From contig NC_056002.1 of the NCBI RefSeq assembly GCF_018446385.1, positions 39,569,671 through 39,633,670 of the forward strand: 64,000 nucleotides of DNA. The letters run 5' to 3'. This DNA is from Zingiber officinale. Lineage: Eukaryota > Streptophyta > Magnoliopsida > Zingiberales > Zingiberaceae. The translations under genes and the position numbers were made by a program. Shown one piece after another: positions 35,091 through 47,770 of the stretch (within the stretch, counting starts at the first letter, position 1; the number at the start of each line of letters is the position of its first letter). The notes under the pieces were generated by a model that did not search any database, was not told the origin of the DNA, and worked only from the letters and a program-made list of their open reading frames with translations.

Positions 35091-36602
35091 CGCGCTGAAA
35101 GAAAAGGGAGACAATTAAATTTATATTAGAGTTGGGCTGAGTACCCACTTAATATAAATAGGAAATTAAAAGAGGAGTTATTAGATTTTATTCGTGACCT
35201 TCCTCCTCCTCACCCTAACCTCATGCCGCCCCCTCCCTCTCCTCCTCCTTCTCTCGGTGCACCAAGCAAGGGCTAGGGTTCCGTCCCCTAGGCTACCGGG
35301 AGCACCTTCCGGCGACGACTCCGACACGAGGGCGTTCCTCTCCGTGAGAAGAGCACGTAGACGCGAGAGAATCGTCGAGAAGATCGTCTCCACCAGAAAA
35401 CTAGCGATTAGAATCGTAAGGAAATTTGAACAGAAGGTAAGAAACCCCTCACCTGCAGTATAAGTAGCTAGTCGTATGTTTGGATGCATTGTTTTAGCCG
35501 TATGCAGATTTTCAGTGATAGGGTGCGAATTAGCGCACACCAAGCGTTTGATTAAACGCTTAGCTCAGTTAAATGCCACCATAGGCATTTTAATAGCTTA
35601 GATAAATGCAATAGAAGCATTTTTACAGCTTAATTAGCCTTGCTACAGTTCTATGGACAAAACGTTCAATGGGTGGGCTCCCACAGTTTCCCCTAGGTTC
35701 AGATAACCTAGTTCTGGGTTTAGACAACCTAGTAAGAGCAAGACAAGAATTATTAGCTTATGATCAGTATTTTATTTTTCAGTGGCACTGTACTGGATTA
35801 GATATCCATTGGGTTGGGCTCCCATAGTCGTCCCTAGGTTTAGATAACCTAGTAACCCTGCTAAATTCGGGACTTGCAAACCTGGGTCTAGTTAGGGATG
35901 CGCGCATAGCAAGTACAGTTGCCGGGCCCAAACAGCAACATGATTATTATTTTAATCTACTTATGAATATAGTTTTCAAAACTTCACAATAGTTATGTGG
36001 ATTCAGTACAACTTTAGCATTAGTTTAGAATTAGCTCAGTTCAGTTTTTGTATCAGTTCAGCTTTTTGTTGATACAACATGATAGTTTATGATTAGCTCT
36101 TATTGCCATGATCAGTTTCTTAGTCCTATGTGTTGTATGCCATGCCATGCTTAGCATTTTCAGTATGTATTTCAAATAGCATGTCTTAAAAACATAAATT
36201 GCATCGTATGCATGTTTTAGTGAGGTAGATGGTTTCTTACTAAGCTCTCAAGCTTACAGATACTATTTTCCTTATACTGCAGATAAAGGTAAAGGAAAAA
36301 TGGACTAGCGGAGGCTGGAGGTCAATGCAATGATGAAGATGTGTGTGGATGGAACCTGGAATAAAGACCTTGGAGAAACTAGAAATAAATCTGAAACCTT
36401 AGCATTTTATTAAGTTGTTATTTTCCTCATTTCAGTTATTTTAATGCTATGAATCATGAAAGACCTGTTTAGATTGTTGGTGTTCCTGCTTAGAATGTCA
36501 GTTAGTGTTATTGGGATGTTTATAGTCATGTTAGAACTTGGGTGTGTGAATTTGGCACGAAACAGTGCTGAAATCAGACTTATGGTACGAAATCAGAAAC
36601 CC

Positions 36603-36928
36603 CAATTGATCGGCCGATCGATTGGAGGCTTCTCGATCGATCAGCCGATCGATTGAGAAGTTCATACCGCGAATAGTAAGCTCCTGGATCGATCAGCCGA
36701 TCGATCCGGATGCCTTCTGTCGCGAACAGAAAGCCCTGGGATCGATCACTGGATCGATTGGCCAGTCTGGATCGATCAGCCGATCGATCCAGAATATTGC
36801 CCGAGCACAGTAGCGTGCTGAATCGATCATTGGATCGATCCAACCTAAGTTCCGCATACAGTAGTATGCTGGGTCGATCACTGGATCGATTAGACCATTC
36901 CAATCGATCCACCGATCGATTGGGAAGC
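36603..36928. repeat. GATC-rich palindrome array, gypsy element 1 3' LTR
   Basis: Same repeat type as 19929-20233. Short Ser/Arg/Asp/Ile-rich open frames over it on both strands are by-products of the repeat. Confidence 0.85.
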
Positions 36929-37692
36929 ATGATAGCAGCGGGAAACCCCTTATTCCAGTTCCTTGACCATGGGGAATGTAATATATGACATGAATAGTTT
37001 GATTACACCCCTTAGCACATATAGAATAAAGAAATGATAATAGTTTAGCCAAGTTTTAATTAGTACAGCTTCCGCACCTAGATTAGTAATGGTCATGGAT
37101 ATAGCTTAGCACAACATATTGTAACGGTCCAGCCTTACAGCCTAGACAGTAGAAGGCGGGTCGTTACAAGAGTCTTGTGATTTAATTACTTGACCAAGTG
37201 TGTAGGAGTTGACGGATTTAGAGAACTTAACACCAGGTTGAAATCCAGCTAGGTTCGTTGGACCCGATAGCTGGTACGAAGTCCAGATAAGTCAAGGAGT
37301 GACCCGATATCTGATGGAAAGTCTGATTGGATCATCGGAACCTGACAACCATCCGAAATCTAGTTGGGCCTACAGACTTGACAACTGGCAGGAAGACCTG
37401 GTGGGTCAAAGGTAAGTCAAGCGACTACAGTTGGTAAGTAAAAGATAAGCAACAGGAGAAGAGATCTAATGAGAATGCGTTCCTAGTTGAGAGAACAATA
37501 GACATCGGTCCGACTTAGGTTCATTTGGGAAACCTAAGTTGAGACCGTGACTAGATCCTGGTCTCGGGGGAGACAAGATCTAATTAATACTACAACCTTA
37601 TTATACTAATTTTATATTGCAGGATAAACATATTATAGTTGCTTGGACTAACTCTTTTTTTAGGAAAGACAAAGGTGAAAAGTGGGTCCAGG

Positions 37693-40079
37693 TGTTAGAG
37701 TGTATACTGAAAGCCTAAGCTTTTGTAAACATTTATTATAAATAAAGAATCACATTTGGTCAAATTATCTACATTTGTTCAATTAATTTATATTGTAGAT
37801 AACATAGTATGTGGTGTCACATACAGAAGATAATGTTATCAGTACCTTATAAATTATAAACAGTAGCTCACGACCAAAATGGAAAGGAACAAACCATTGG
37901 AAGGTCGTAGTGTAATTAAGAATTAGTTTAGCTTAACTCAATAATTACACTAGTACACTTAGAGTGTATTGAGTAGGACCATTAGAGGTTGTTTCTTTTA
38001 TACTGACTTTATAAAGAAACAAAGACCTCAGTTATTATGGAAGTGTGTGCTCTTAATCCTAATATGATAACAAGCACATATATTTGATATTTATTTCTTT
38101 AATTTATCAATGGGTGAGATTTAGTTCGATAAATCAATAAGCCCGATAAGTTGGGAAATGATATCACTTATAGTGTGTGTTGTTGATTATAGAAGGAAAC
38201 TGTGTCCTAGTAATCTAGGTTGATAATGTCCCCAAGATGAGCTCATAAGGATTGTCATGTTAAACCCTGCAGGTGGACTCAGTCCGACATGATGATAAGG
38301 TTGAGTGGTACTATTCTTGGATTAAGATATTAATTAAATGAGTTGTCAGTAACTCACTTAATTACTGGACATTCGACATCTTAAACACAGGGAGACTAAC
38401 ACACTCATAATAAGAAGGAGCCCAAAAATGTAATTTGGGATTGGTGCGGTAGTTCAATAATAATTCTCTAGTGGAATGAATTATTATTGATAAAATTAAG
38501 TTGTGTGTTCGGGGCGAACACGGGATGCTTAATTTTATCGGGAGACCAAAACTAATTCCTCCTCTCGGTCCCTATCGTAGCCTCTTATTTATAGAGTACT
38601 ATACCCACCTATACCCACCTTCGTACCCATGATGTAGGGGCCGCCAAGCTAGCTTGTGGTTCAAGCTAGGGCCGGCCAAGCCTTGGTTCATGGGTGGCCG
38701 ACCCTAGCTTAAACCCAAGCTTAGGTGGTTGGCCCCCATTAAATTTAAAATAATTTTAATTTAAAATTTTTCTTATGTGAAAGATATAATTTAATTGGAG
38801 AGATTAAAAATTAAAATATCTCTTTTTAAAAGGATCTACAAAAGATTAAAGAAAGAGATTAGATCTCTTTCCTTATTTGTAGATTGGAAAGATATTTTAT
38901 TTTTTTCTCTTTGTAAATTATTCACATGTTGAAAAATTAAAATTATAGAAATTTCTTTTTATCAACCATGAAGGGATTTTAAAGGGAAATTTTATTTTTT
39001 AAAATTTTCGAAGACAAATAAGGAATTTTTAATTGTTGATTAAAAATTATCTTGTTTGATCTCCATAAGGTGGCCGACCATTACAAGGTTAATTGGAAAA
39101 TTTTATTTTATTTTTCTCAATTAATTCATGTCAAGGAAAGTTAAGGAAATTTTATTATAATTAAATTTCCTTATTTGCCAAAGCTAAGGAATATAAAAGA
39201 GGGGGTTGGGGTGCCTTCATGACACACAACTTTTATTATTCTTCTCCCTCTCTTCTTCCTTGGTGTGGCCGGCCCCTTCAAGTTCTCTATTCTCCTTGTT
39301 GTGGCCGAACCTTCTCTTCCTCTAGGAGATCAAGTGGTGGCCGGATTCAAGCTTGGAGAAGAAGGAGAGAAAGCTTTATCCCATGGAACATTGGTGGTGT
39401 TTTCTCTTCATCCTTGGAGGAGCTATTGACTTGGCCGAACCTTGCAAGGAGGAGAAGAAGGTGTATTGGTGGTTTCTCTCGGAAGATCGTTGCCCACACA
39501 ACGTCCGAAGTTAGAAGAGGAATACGGTAGAAGATCAAGAGGTCTTTCTAAAAGGTATAACTAGTATTTTTCCTTTCCGCATCATACTAGTTATTTTTTG
39601 AAATAATACCAAATACAAGAGACATACGATTCTAGTATTTCGAATTTGTTTTCGATGTTGTGTTCTTTTGTTTTTTTCTTTTCCTTGTGATTTGATTGTT
39701 CTTTTCGGTTGACCTAAAGTTATTTAAGGAAATTAAATATTAACTTTCCTTAAAAGGCTTTATCTAGTCGGTGGTGGTTGTTCCCATATCCAAGAAGGCC
39801 ATGTGCCTCGCCACGTCAGCACTGGGAGCCAATTTTGGAAACTAATATTTAATGAAATTAATAACCTAGGTGATTTGGATCGAACATGTTAAGTTCCGCA
39901 GGAGATCCGAGTCTAAACCTAAAAGAACAAATAGATTAAACTTTGGATCAAACGTGTTAAGTTCCACAGGCGATCCAAGTTTAATTTAAAAGAACACATG
40001 GTAGCTAGGAAAAGGTTCAGACCTTCGTACAAAATTTTTGTACAGTGGAACCATTAGGTTTTCCGAGTAGCAACCAACA
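37693..40079 (+). mobile_element. Solo LTR of the copia family, + orientation
   Basis: 2387 bp, starting TGTTAGAGTGTATACTGAAA and ending GCAACCAACA, flanked by CCAGG (37688-37692 and 40080-40084). It is the reverse-orientation relative of the copia LTRs at 3230, 10681 and 49231, with the same order of blocks but more divergence. No internal domain is left, so it is the product of LTR-LTR recombination. It sits within the solo LTR 18143-40742. Confidence 0.93.
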
Positions 40080-40742
40080 CCAGGCAACTAGAGTTGGTCT
40101 AGGTGCCCGGACGAGTTTTGACCAAGCGGGTGCCTAGCTAGGTACCCGAGTGGTCCGGGCGCCCAAAGTTGGTCCAGGTACCTAGACTGGCAAAACTCAT
40201 CCAGAAGACTGACTGAGTCCCCGTCAATGGTCCAGGTGATTAGAAGGGGTCAGGGCGTCCGGAGGTGGATAAACTTCAGGGATGAAGTTTCGACGAGAGC
40301 TCACCATGTCATCACAGTCCAGGCGCCTAAGAGGGGATCCAGGTGGCTAGATGGGGCTATAAAAGGAGGCTTCAACCAGCAACTTCAACACATCAATTTT
40401 TATGACTTTCGTTCCTGTACATTGCTTTGAAGAAGCTCCTATGACGCTGTAACGCTCCTTCGACAACCTATAATCAAGGAATTCTATTCATACTATCTTG
40501 TTGTCGGTAATCTTTCATTTTATAGTTCGTGTACTCAAGTTTTCCAACTTATTTTTGAACTGATAATGATTTCCCAACAAAAACACTCAATGAGTGCGAG
40601 CCTTGCAGTAGGAGTTATTTGTGTTAGCGCTTGTTTTCTCTTTTTCTCACTTTTGTTCCTTATTTTTTTTCTATTGCAAACTCTAATTTTGAAAAAGGTG
40701 ACGAATACCATTCACCCTCTCTCACGTGCTCATGATCCAACA

Positions 40743-40890
40743 CCAACGACCATCCTATTGGGTTCCAGACTCTTATCCTGATGATGAGGTATAAGCATGC
40801 ATGACTCCCACACCCCAACAACTGTCCGGTTGGGTTTTAGACTCTCATTCCAGCGATGAGTTATAAGTGTGCATGACTCACGCAACCAAC
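40743..40890. repeat. Tandem array of 72-76 bp units (right part)
   Basis: Two units that continue the array of 17755-18142 after the solo LTR insertion. Confidence 0.85.
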
Positions 40891-40919
40891 CTCAACTCAC
40901 TAGGGCAGGTCCCCCTACT

Positions 40920-41514
40920 TTAGCTTATTTGAACATAGCTCCCGACTAACTCCAATCAAAGCATCTCACTCGCCGCTCTGCTATGCAGTCGTCTCACTCG
41001 TTGCTCTGCTAGGCACTCATCTCACTTGCTGCTTTGCTCGGCACTCATCTCACTCGCAACTCTTCTTGACACTCATCTCACTCATTGCTATGCTCGACAC
41101 TACTCTCTCTTCGCTGCTTTGCTCGTCACTCATCTCACTTGCTGCTCTACCTGACACTCATCTCACTCGCCGCTTTGCCCGACACTCGTCTCACTCACCA
41201 CTCTACCCAACAGTCGTCTACTTGATACTCGTCTCACTTGCCGCTCTACCCGGTACTTGTCTCACTCGTCGCTCTATCTGACACTCATCTCACTCACTGC
41301 TCTGCACGACACTCGTCTCATTCGCCGCTCTGCTTGGAACTACCCTCTCATCGTCACTCTACTTGGCACTTGCCGCTCTACTTAGCATTGCTCTCTCATC
41401 GTCGCTTTGCTTTGTACTCATCTCGCTCTCAGCTCTACTCGACACTCGTCTTGCTCGCTGCTCTCATCGTCGCTTTGCTTGTCACTACTCTCTCATCGCC
41501 ACTCTGCCAGACAC
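40920..41514. repeat. 28-bp tandem array (left part)
   Basis: Around 20 degenerate copies of a unit like CACTCGTCTCACTCGCCGCT followed by CTGCTCGG. It is cut by the gag-only element at 41515 and goes on at 47153-47770. Open frames over it are Ser/Leu/His-rich and appear in all frames, which speaks against coding. Confidence 0.85.
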
Positions 41515-42403
41515 TGTTGGATCGGGTCGGCTGGCTGGAGAGGATTGAGTTGCCTGAAACACTTAAAATAATACCTTTCTCGATCTTTCAACTCAGATTA
41601 GCAGCAATAGCATAAAAATAAAATAATAAGAAACTAAAGAAAAGAGGCACCAGAGTTACTTGGTTACAACTTAGGTAGTTGTTAATCCAAGACAAATGAC
41701 TGCTCTTAAGAATCTCCTTCACTGAAGGAGGAGAAGCCTCTTACACTCGTTAACAACTCAGACTATTGCTAGGAAATCAATACACAGGTGTTACATCTTT
41801 CTTAGATCCAGGGGTCTTTTTATAACCCCTGACAAAACTTATCCTCGGGCTGAAGGAGCCTTCCATAGGGCTGGAAGGTGCCTCTAGCGAGGCAAAGGAT
41901 AAAACTTTATCCTTTCCGCCAACGGCCAGATTGCCTGGTCGAAGGCGCCTTCCATAGTTGGTTGAAGGCGCCTTCTGCCTGAAGGTCGTGGAGGCGCCTT
42001 CAACTCTTGTTGAAGGCGCCTTTAGCAGCTCCATAGCTCCACTCTAGCTCTTCTGCTGCTTTGATCACCTAGGTGATTTCGACCAACTGAAATAAGGCTC
42101 ACTCGAACCTAATTTTGGCTTTCTCCTCGAGCATTCTTCCGCTCCGGCTTCTCATCCCTCGAACATCGTGCACGTCCTTCTCGTCCATCGGCGTACTCTT
42201 TCGCAGCGTCTCATCCCTCGGACGTACCGAGCCCGTCGGCTCTCTCCCATGTCGTACTTCTTGCTAGTTGCATCTTCCGCTCGACTTCCTGTGCTCCTAA
42301 GCTCTTGCACACTTAGACATAGGGATCAGAACATAACAGGGCCTAACCTAACTTGGTTGATCACACCAAAAATAATCTTGGGGTTCCAACAATCTCCCCA
42401 TTT

Positions 42404-42967
42404 TTTGATGTGAGCAACCCAAGTTAAGTTAGGGTAAACAAATATAAAGTTAAAGAAATAACAATACAAGTATGCAATTAAAGTGCAAAAAGATTAATTT
42501 TAAAATTTAAAAGTTTAACTAGTACCTCCCCCTAGACTTAATCTTTCCTTCTCCTCCTTTGATCACATAAAAAATTAGGGTAACAAAAAGCTAAGGGTAA
42601 CTATCCAAAAACAAAAAGTAAGTTAAAAAACTTATCAAGTTTTCAAAATTTTGAAAAAAAAATTGAAAATTATTTTGATATAACTTTTTAACAAAATTTG
42701 CAACAAGTTTTGAAAAAATTTTCTAAGTTATGAAATTGATAAAAATTGAAAGTATTATTTTAACTAACTATATCATGCTTATCAGTTTGTCAATTAAACA
42801 TTTTATTTCGTTAATCGGCTTCCAGACTGTGGCAAGACACTAGGCCTTCTTGGTTATTGGATCATCAACTACTTCTAGACAAAGTCTCATAATGAAATCA
42901 AATATTTAATATACTCTATGAAAGCCCTAAGTCAAATTAAACTTTAATTTATACAAGTTTTTGGAAC
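42404..42967. other. Non-coding 3' interior of the gag-only element
   Basis: Very A/T-rich, without pol-like sequence. It contains the phrase GGCTTCCAGACTGTGGCAAG near 42818, a variant of which is also found in the copia LTRs (near 3484 and 49484) and in the other gag-only element (near 52485). Confidence 0.6.
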
Positions 42968-44325
42968 CTAATATAGGTTCCTTCCTACTGGATTAATTAG
43001 AAATTTACGGGGTACATAACTTTTGAGTATTTTTCTAATTTGAACCCTATCAAATCTAAGATACCAGTTTAGATTTTTATATTTCCTAATATTTTTCAAA
43101 TTATCATATAAATCTAGCATATATACTTTGGATAATTGTATTTTCAAATCTATGTTTTCTTTTTCTAACTTGCAATAATTTTTTGATAAGAACTTAATAA
43201 ATTCGAATAGCTTATCAGGTGGAAGAGATCGTACCTGACTTACCTTGTCGATCTCGTCATCCGTAGCTCCCCCTGAATTGCTGCTTTCTTCTGATGTAGC
43301 TCCCCCTTCATCGATGCTCTCGATGCTTATTTCGGAAGAGCTTTCTTCGTGTTCGTCTTCTTGATAACTTGCCATCAATGCAAGTCCGGAAAAGGCTTCG
43401 ACCTCCGATTTAGACGACGTTTCATCCCACGTTACCTTTAGGGTCTTGTATTTGTTCTTTTGGACGGGCTTCTTATTCTTGCCTTTGTCCTTCTCGTTGA
43501 TCTTTAACTTAGAGCAGTTGTCTTTAACGTGCCCTTCTTCATTGTAGTGGTAGCATCTGATTGTCCTTTTCTTTCTACCTTGTAGATGGTTAGATTTTCG
43601 AGTTTTAAATAATTTCTTAAACTGTCTTACCATCATCACCGTTTCGTTGTCGTCGAGAGAGGATTTTGAAGTTTGTTCGTCCATCTTTGCCTTAAGGGAA
43701 ATATTATGATTCAGCTCATTTGGATCTGCACATCTTGTTTCGTGGACTTCAAAGATAGAAAATAATTCTTCTAACGTAGTTAAATCTAAATCCTTAGATA
43801 TGTAATAGACATCTACTAATGATGCCCATTTAGTATTTCTAGGGAATGCATTAAGCGCGTACCTTAGCGAATCTCGGTTACTTACTTTTTCTTTGAGATT
43901 CGTGAGTCCAGTGATGAGCTCCTTGGTCCTTGAATGAAGGTGTGCAACTGTTTCACCTTATTCCAGTTTGATGTTGCTAATATGGTTTATGAGCAGATCC
44001 CGTCTTACGAGTCTCACCCCTGAGGTTTCTTCGTGTAGTTCCAAGAACTTCTCCTAGAGTTCCTTCGCAGACTTATAAGATTCGATCTGATTGACTTCTT
44101 GTGGCGGTAAAACGCTTAGTAGATGGAACTCTGCTTTGTCGTTTGCCATGAAATCAGCTTGCTCCTTTTTGGTCCAGTGGTATTTATCTCTACCTTCGGG
44201 TGTTACAAAACCAAACATTGTTATTAAAAATAAATCAAAATCAATCTTGAAAAATACCTCCATCTTCTTTTCCAGTTGGCGAAGTCCCCCTCGAACTTTG
44301 GTGGGTGGATGCTTGATCCGGCCAT
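42968..44325 (-). pseudogene. Gag-like protein of the minus-strand gag-only element, broken
   Basis: Begins at the ATG at 44325; a frame change follows near 44262 and the rest stays in one frame with stops at 44056-44054 and in the 43900s. It has a UBN2/gag-type domain (LLSVLPPQEVNQIESYKSAK), a CCHC knuckle in which the second Cys is Tyr (CYHYNEEGHVKDNC, near 43560), an acidic Ser-rich stretch, a coiled-coil-like segment (NYCKLEKENIDLKIQLSK) and the ending YVPRKFLINPVGRNLY. The same end occurs in the element at 49920-53914, so this C-terminal motif is a family mark. Confidence 0.85.
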
Positions 44326-44901
44326 CTCATGTGCTTCGTTCGGCAGTTAGTCCTCTTGAAGTTGTTAGGCTCTGATATCACTTTTTGGATCGGGTCGGCC
44401 GGCTGGAGAGGGTTGAGTTGCCTGAAACACTTAAAACAATACTTTTCTCGATCTTTCAACTCATGTTAGCAGCAATAGCATAAAAATAAAACAATAAGAA
44501 ACTAAAGAAAAAGAGGCACCAGAGTTACTTGGTTATAACCTAGGTGGTTGTTAATCCAAGACCAATGACAACTCTTAAGCATCTCCTTCACTAAAGGTGG
44601 AGAAGCCTCTTACACTCGTTAACAACTCAGACCATTGCTAGGAAATCAATACACAGGTTGTTACATCATTCCTAGGTCCAGGGGCCTTTTGATAGCCCCT
44701 GGTAAAACTTATCCTCAGGCTAAAGGCGCCTTCCATAGGGCTGGAAGCCGCCTCCAGCGAGGCAAAGGATAAAACTTTATCCTTTCCGCTAACAGCCAGA
44801 TTGCCTGGTCGAAGGCGCCTTCCATAGCTAGCCATCCTTCTATGGCTGGTTGAAGGCGCCTTCAGCCATTGAAGGCGCCTTCTGCCTGAAGGTCACGGAG
44901 G

Positions 44902-46751
44902 TGTTAGCTAGAGCCCTAGAGCCAATCATTTGATGATTGTATATTGGACTTATTGTATCATATTCTATATAAATAAAGGCATTTGGATTTTGGTTATTAT
45001 ACTTACTTGTATTGGTGCCAAATAAACTAAGTATAATAATGTCCCTGAGTAGACGGTTCTCACCTATATCAATCAGTTAGTTGAACCGATAGTGAGATGA
45101 TATAGGGAACACTACTCTTAATCATTCCTAGTCGAGTATCAATATTCAAGGACAATGTTAATGCAATAAGACTAGCATGTAGGTCAACTCGATGACTTGA
45201 TCTCACAAGTCATGGACATAGAGATATCAAGTTGACACATGGGTATACATTAGAGAATGTATACTAAATGACCCACCATGAGAAAGTATCATGGATCGTT
45301 ATATGAGTGTCATATACTTTCTCATGTGGCTATTAGTATGACTACTAGTCCTTAGACCTGAAGTCACCATAGATCTCTACATAAGGAGTTATGTACTTTG
45401 GTTTCGTCAAACGTCACCCGTAACTGGGTGGACTATAAAGGCGATTACTGGGTATATAACAAATTATGCAGAGGGATGTGAGTGATGTAGATGGGATCTA
45501 TCCCTCCTATATGACGGGAGAGACATCGGTATTCTTGATAGAGTGAGACCACGAAGTGCATGACCATGCCCAAATGAGTCAATATAGGATATTGAGCTCA
45601 TTTGATTTAGTGAGTCTACTTGGAGTTCAAGATTTAGATTGGTCAGAGGATGACACGGTCTATGCCTCACATTGACCAATCTAGATGTCTAGGATAGAAG
45701 GACACTTGTCATATATTGTGAGGAGTCACAATTAGTAGTCACAAGGTGATGTTGGATCTCAACATTCTTGTAACATTGGGTAGTAATGATGTGTTGCTAG
45801 ATACCGCTCATTACTTATGTTCCTAAATGGGTTTAGGGGCATTGCCAATGTTACAAGAACCTATAGGGTCACACACTAAGAACAATTAGATGGAAATTAG
45901 GTTCATATGATGAACCAAGAGGATTAGATTCATTTGATGAATCAAATTGGATTAAGAGTAATCCTAATTGGGCTAACTTGAGTTCGACTCAAGTTGATTC
46001 ATGTGTTCAATGAGTCTAATTTAGATTATGACTCATTGAATCAATTTAATTAAATGAATTAGATTCATTATATTAAGTTGGCTTGAATCAAATGGTTGGA
46101 TTCGATCAACCATGGAAGAGATTTGGTCAAGTTTGACTTGATTTGAGAGGAAGATAAAAAGTCAAGTTTGACTTGACTTTATGCCACCTCATTGGTGAGT
46201 TGGCATTGATGTGGACCAATGATGTTACTCCACATCATCAAGGGTGCCACCTCATGGAAGTTACAAAGCCATTTTCTTTAATAGCTTCACATTAATTGCA
46301 CTTAATGCAATTTTTGGAGTTACACAACATGAAGTGGCCGACCACTTTTGAATGGGAAATGAATGGATTTTCTTCATTCAAGGCACATTGATTCCTTCTT
46401 CTTCCTCCTTGAGTTCTTCTTGCTCTCTCCCTCTCCTCTTCTTGCCGTGGCCTATCAAGGTGCTAGCACACCTTTGTTTAGGTCTTCTCCACCTAAGTTG
46501 TCCGTGTGGATACTTCTAGAGGACCGTACGCTTGATGGTCTAGAGATCCGGCATTTTGGACGAGCGGGATTCGCGTAGGGCGCGCATCAAGGGTATATAC
46601 ATCTTAGCCTTTGTAGATTTAGTGTAAATCGAAGTTTTCTAACTCGTACTCGAATTTTTTTGAATTTTTCCTTTGCACGGATCCGGTGGCATGGGTGATT
46701 CGGGGTTTTCGCGACGCGAAAAGCGGTTTTCGCGGCCCGAAAAACCCAACA
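44902..46751 (+). mobile_element. Solo LTR (1850 bp) inside the gag-only element's LTR
   Basis: Starts TGTTAGCTAGAGCCC and ends AAAAACCCAACA, with the duplication GGAGG at 44897-44901 and 46752-46756. No coding region. The last 70 bp hold a CG-rich repeat of the type 'ttttcgcgacgcgaaaa', an inverted repeat. The family is not recognised; orientation is assumed from a pyrimidine/leader-like segment near 46380-46480. Confidence 0.85.
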
Positions 46752-47152
46752 GGAGGTTCCTTCAACTCCTGTTGAAGGCGCCTCTAGCAGCTCCATAGCT
46801 CTGCTCTAGGTCTTCCGCTGCTCCGATCACCTGGGTGATTTCGGCCAACCGAAATAAGGCTCACTCGAACCCAATTTCGGCCTTCTCCTCAAGCAGGCTT
46901 TAGCTTCAGCTTCTCGTCCCTCGAACATCATGCTCGTCCTTCTCGTCCATTGGCATACTCCTTCGTAGCGCCTCATCCTTCCGACGCACCGAGTCTGTCG
47001 GCTCTCTCCTGTGCCATCCTTCTCGCTAGCCGTGTCTTCCACTCGACTTCCTATGCTCCTAAGATCTAGACACTTAGACACAGGGATCAGAACATAACAG
47101 GACCTAACCTAACTTGGTTGATCACACCAAAAATAACCTTGGGATTCCAACA

Positions 47153-47770
47153 GACACTACTCTCTCATTGCCACTCTGCTCGGCACTCGTCTCACTCATC
47201 ACACTGCTCGGAACTCATCTCACTTACCGCTCTACCCGGCACTCATCTCACTCACTGCTCTACCCAACATTCGTCTCATTTGCTGCTATGCCCGACACTT
47301 GTCTCACTCGTCGCTTTGCTCGGCACTCGCCGCTCTGCTTGGCACTCTACTTGGCACTGCTCTCTCATCGCCGCTTTGCTTGATACTCACCACTCTACTT
47401 GGCACTTATCTCTCATCACCGCTTTGCTTGGCACTGCTCTCTCATTACCACTCTGCTCGATACTGCTCTCTCATCACCACTTAGCTCGGTACTCATCTTA
47501 CTCACCGCTCTTCTCGACACTAGTCTGCTCGCTGCTCAAATCGTCGCTCTGCTCAACACTACTCTCTTATTGCTGCTCTGCTGGGCACTCGTCTCACTCA
47601 CCGCTCTACTTGGCGCTCGTCTCGCTCATCGCTCTGCTTGTTGTTCTGCTCAACACTCGTCTCGCTTGTTTCTCTGCTTGGCACTACTCTCTCATCGCCG
47701 CTTTGCTAGGCACTTGCCGCTCTGCTCGGCACTCGCTAATCTACTCATCACTCATCTCAAGCATCTCATC
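47153..47770. repeat. 28-bp tandem array (right part)
   Basis: Continuation of 40920-41514, about 20 further units ending near 47770. The array was one block of roughly 1.2 kb before the gag-only element entered. Confidence 0.85.

Larger units (their letters stand above)
18211..37168 (+). mobile_element. Ty3/gypsy (Tekay/Del-like chromovirus) retrotransposon 1, interrupted
   Basis: TG...CA LTRs starting TGTAGCGCCCGAAAATTC and ending GGCGGGTCGTTACA, at 18211-30011 (interrupted by gypsy element 2) and 34885-37168, flanked by AGAGT at 18206-18210 and 37169-37173. A Met-tRNA primer site follows the 5' LTR. Coding order is gag, protease, RT, RNase H, integrase, which defines gypsy. The C-terminus with KLRNKEVSLVKVI and ATWETEASMRQKYPELF is the chromodomain-like end of Tekay/Del chromoviruses, which target heterochromatin. 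Without the nested element its length is about 9.4 kb. Confidence 0.93.
34885..37168 (+). repeat. 3' LTR of gypsy element 1
   Basis: 2284 bp, close copy of the 5' LTR. It keeps the tRNA-like sequence (35009-35090), leader, candidate intron sites (GT at 35437, AG at 36281-36282) and the GATC array (36603-36928). Its array has a palindrome unit (around 36760) that the 5' copy lacks. Confidence 0.95.
18143..40742 (+). mobile_element. Solo LTR (about 1.25 kb of its own), interrupted by nested insertions
   Basis: It begins TGTTGGTGCAATTTC at 18143 and ends GATCCAACA at 40742, flanked by the 5-bp duplication CCAAC (18138-18142 and 40743-40747). Its own sequence is 18143-18210, 37174-37692 and 40085-40742. 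No internal domain of its own is found, so it is a solo LTR left by LTR-LTR recombination. A TATAAAAGG box near 40369 marks its promoter. The opening phrase recalls the gag-only LTRs at 49920 and 53001, but the rest does not clearly match. Confidence 0.85.
41515..47152 (-). mobile_element. Gag-only LTR retrotransposon (TR-GAG type), minus strand, with nested solo LTR
   Basis: LTRs 41515-42391 (877 bp) and 44383-47152 (about 915 bp of its own, interrupted at 44902-46751), starting TGTTGGATCGGGTCGG (TTTTGG in the second copy) and ending TTCCAACA. Flanking duplication GACAC (41510-41514, 47153-47157). On the minus strand a Met-tRNA-like primer site TGATATCAGAGC lies near 44379-44368 and a purine tract AAATGGGGAGAT at 42403-42392. 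The 1991-bp interior holds only a gag gene; there is no room for and no trace of pol. It must have moved with proteins from another element. Confidence 0.9.

Noticed and set aside
44902-46751. An independent DNA transposon
   Set aside because: The 5-bp duplication, TGTT...AACA ends and absence of terminal inverted repeats longer than a few bases fit a solo LTR better.
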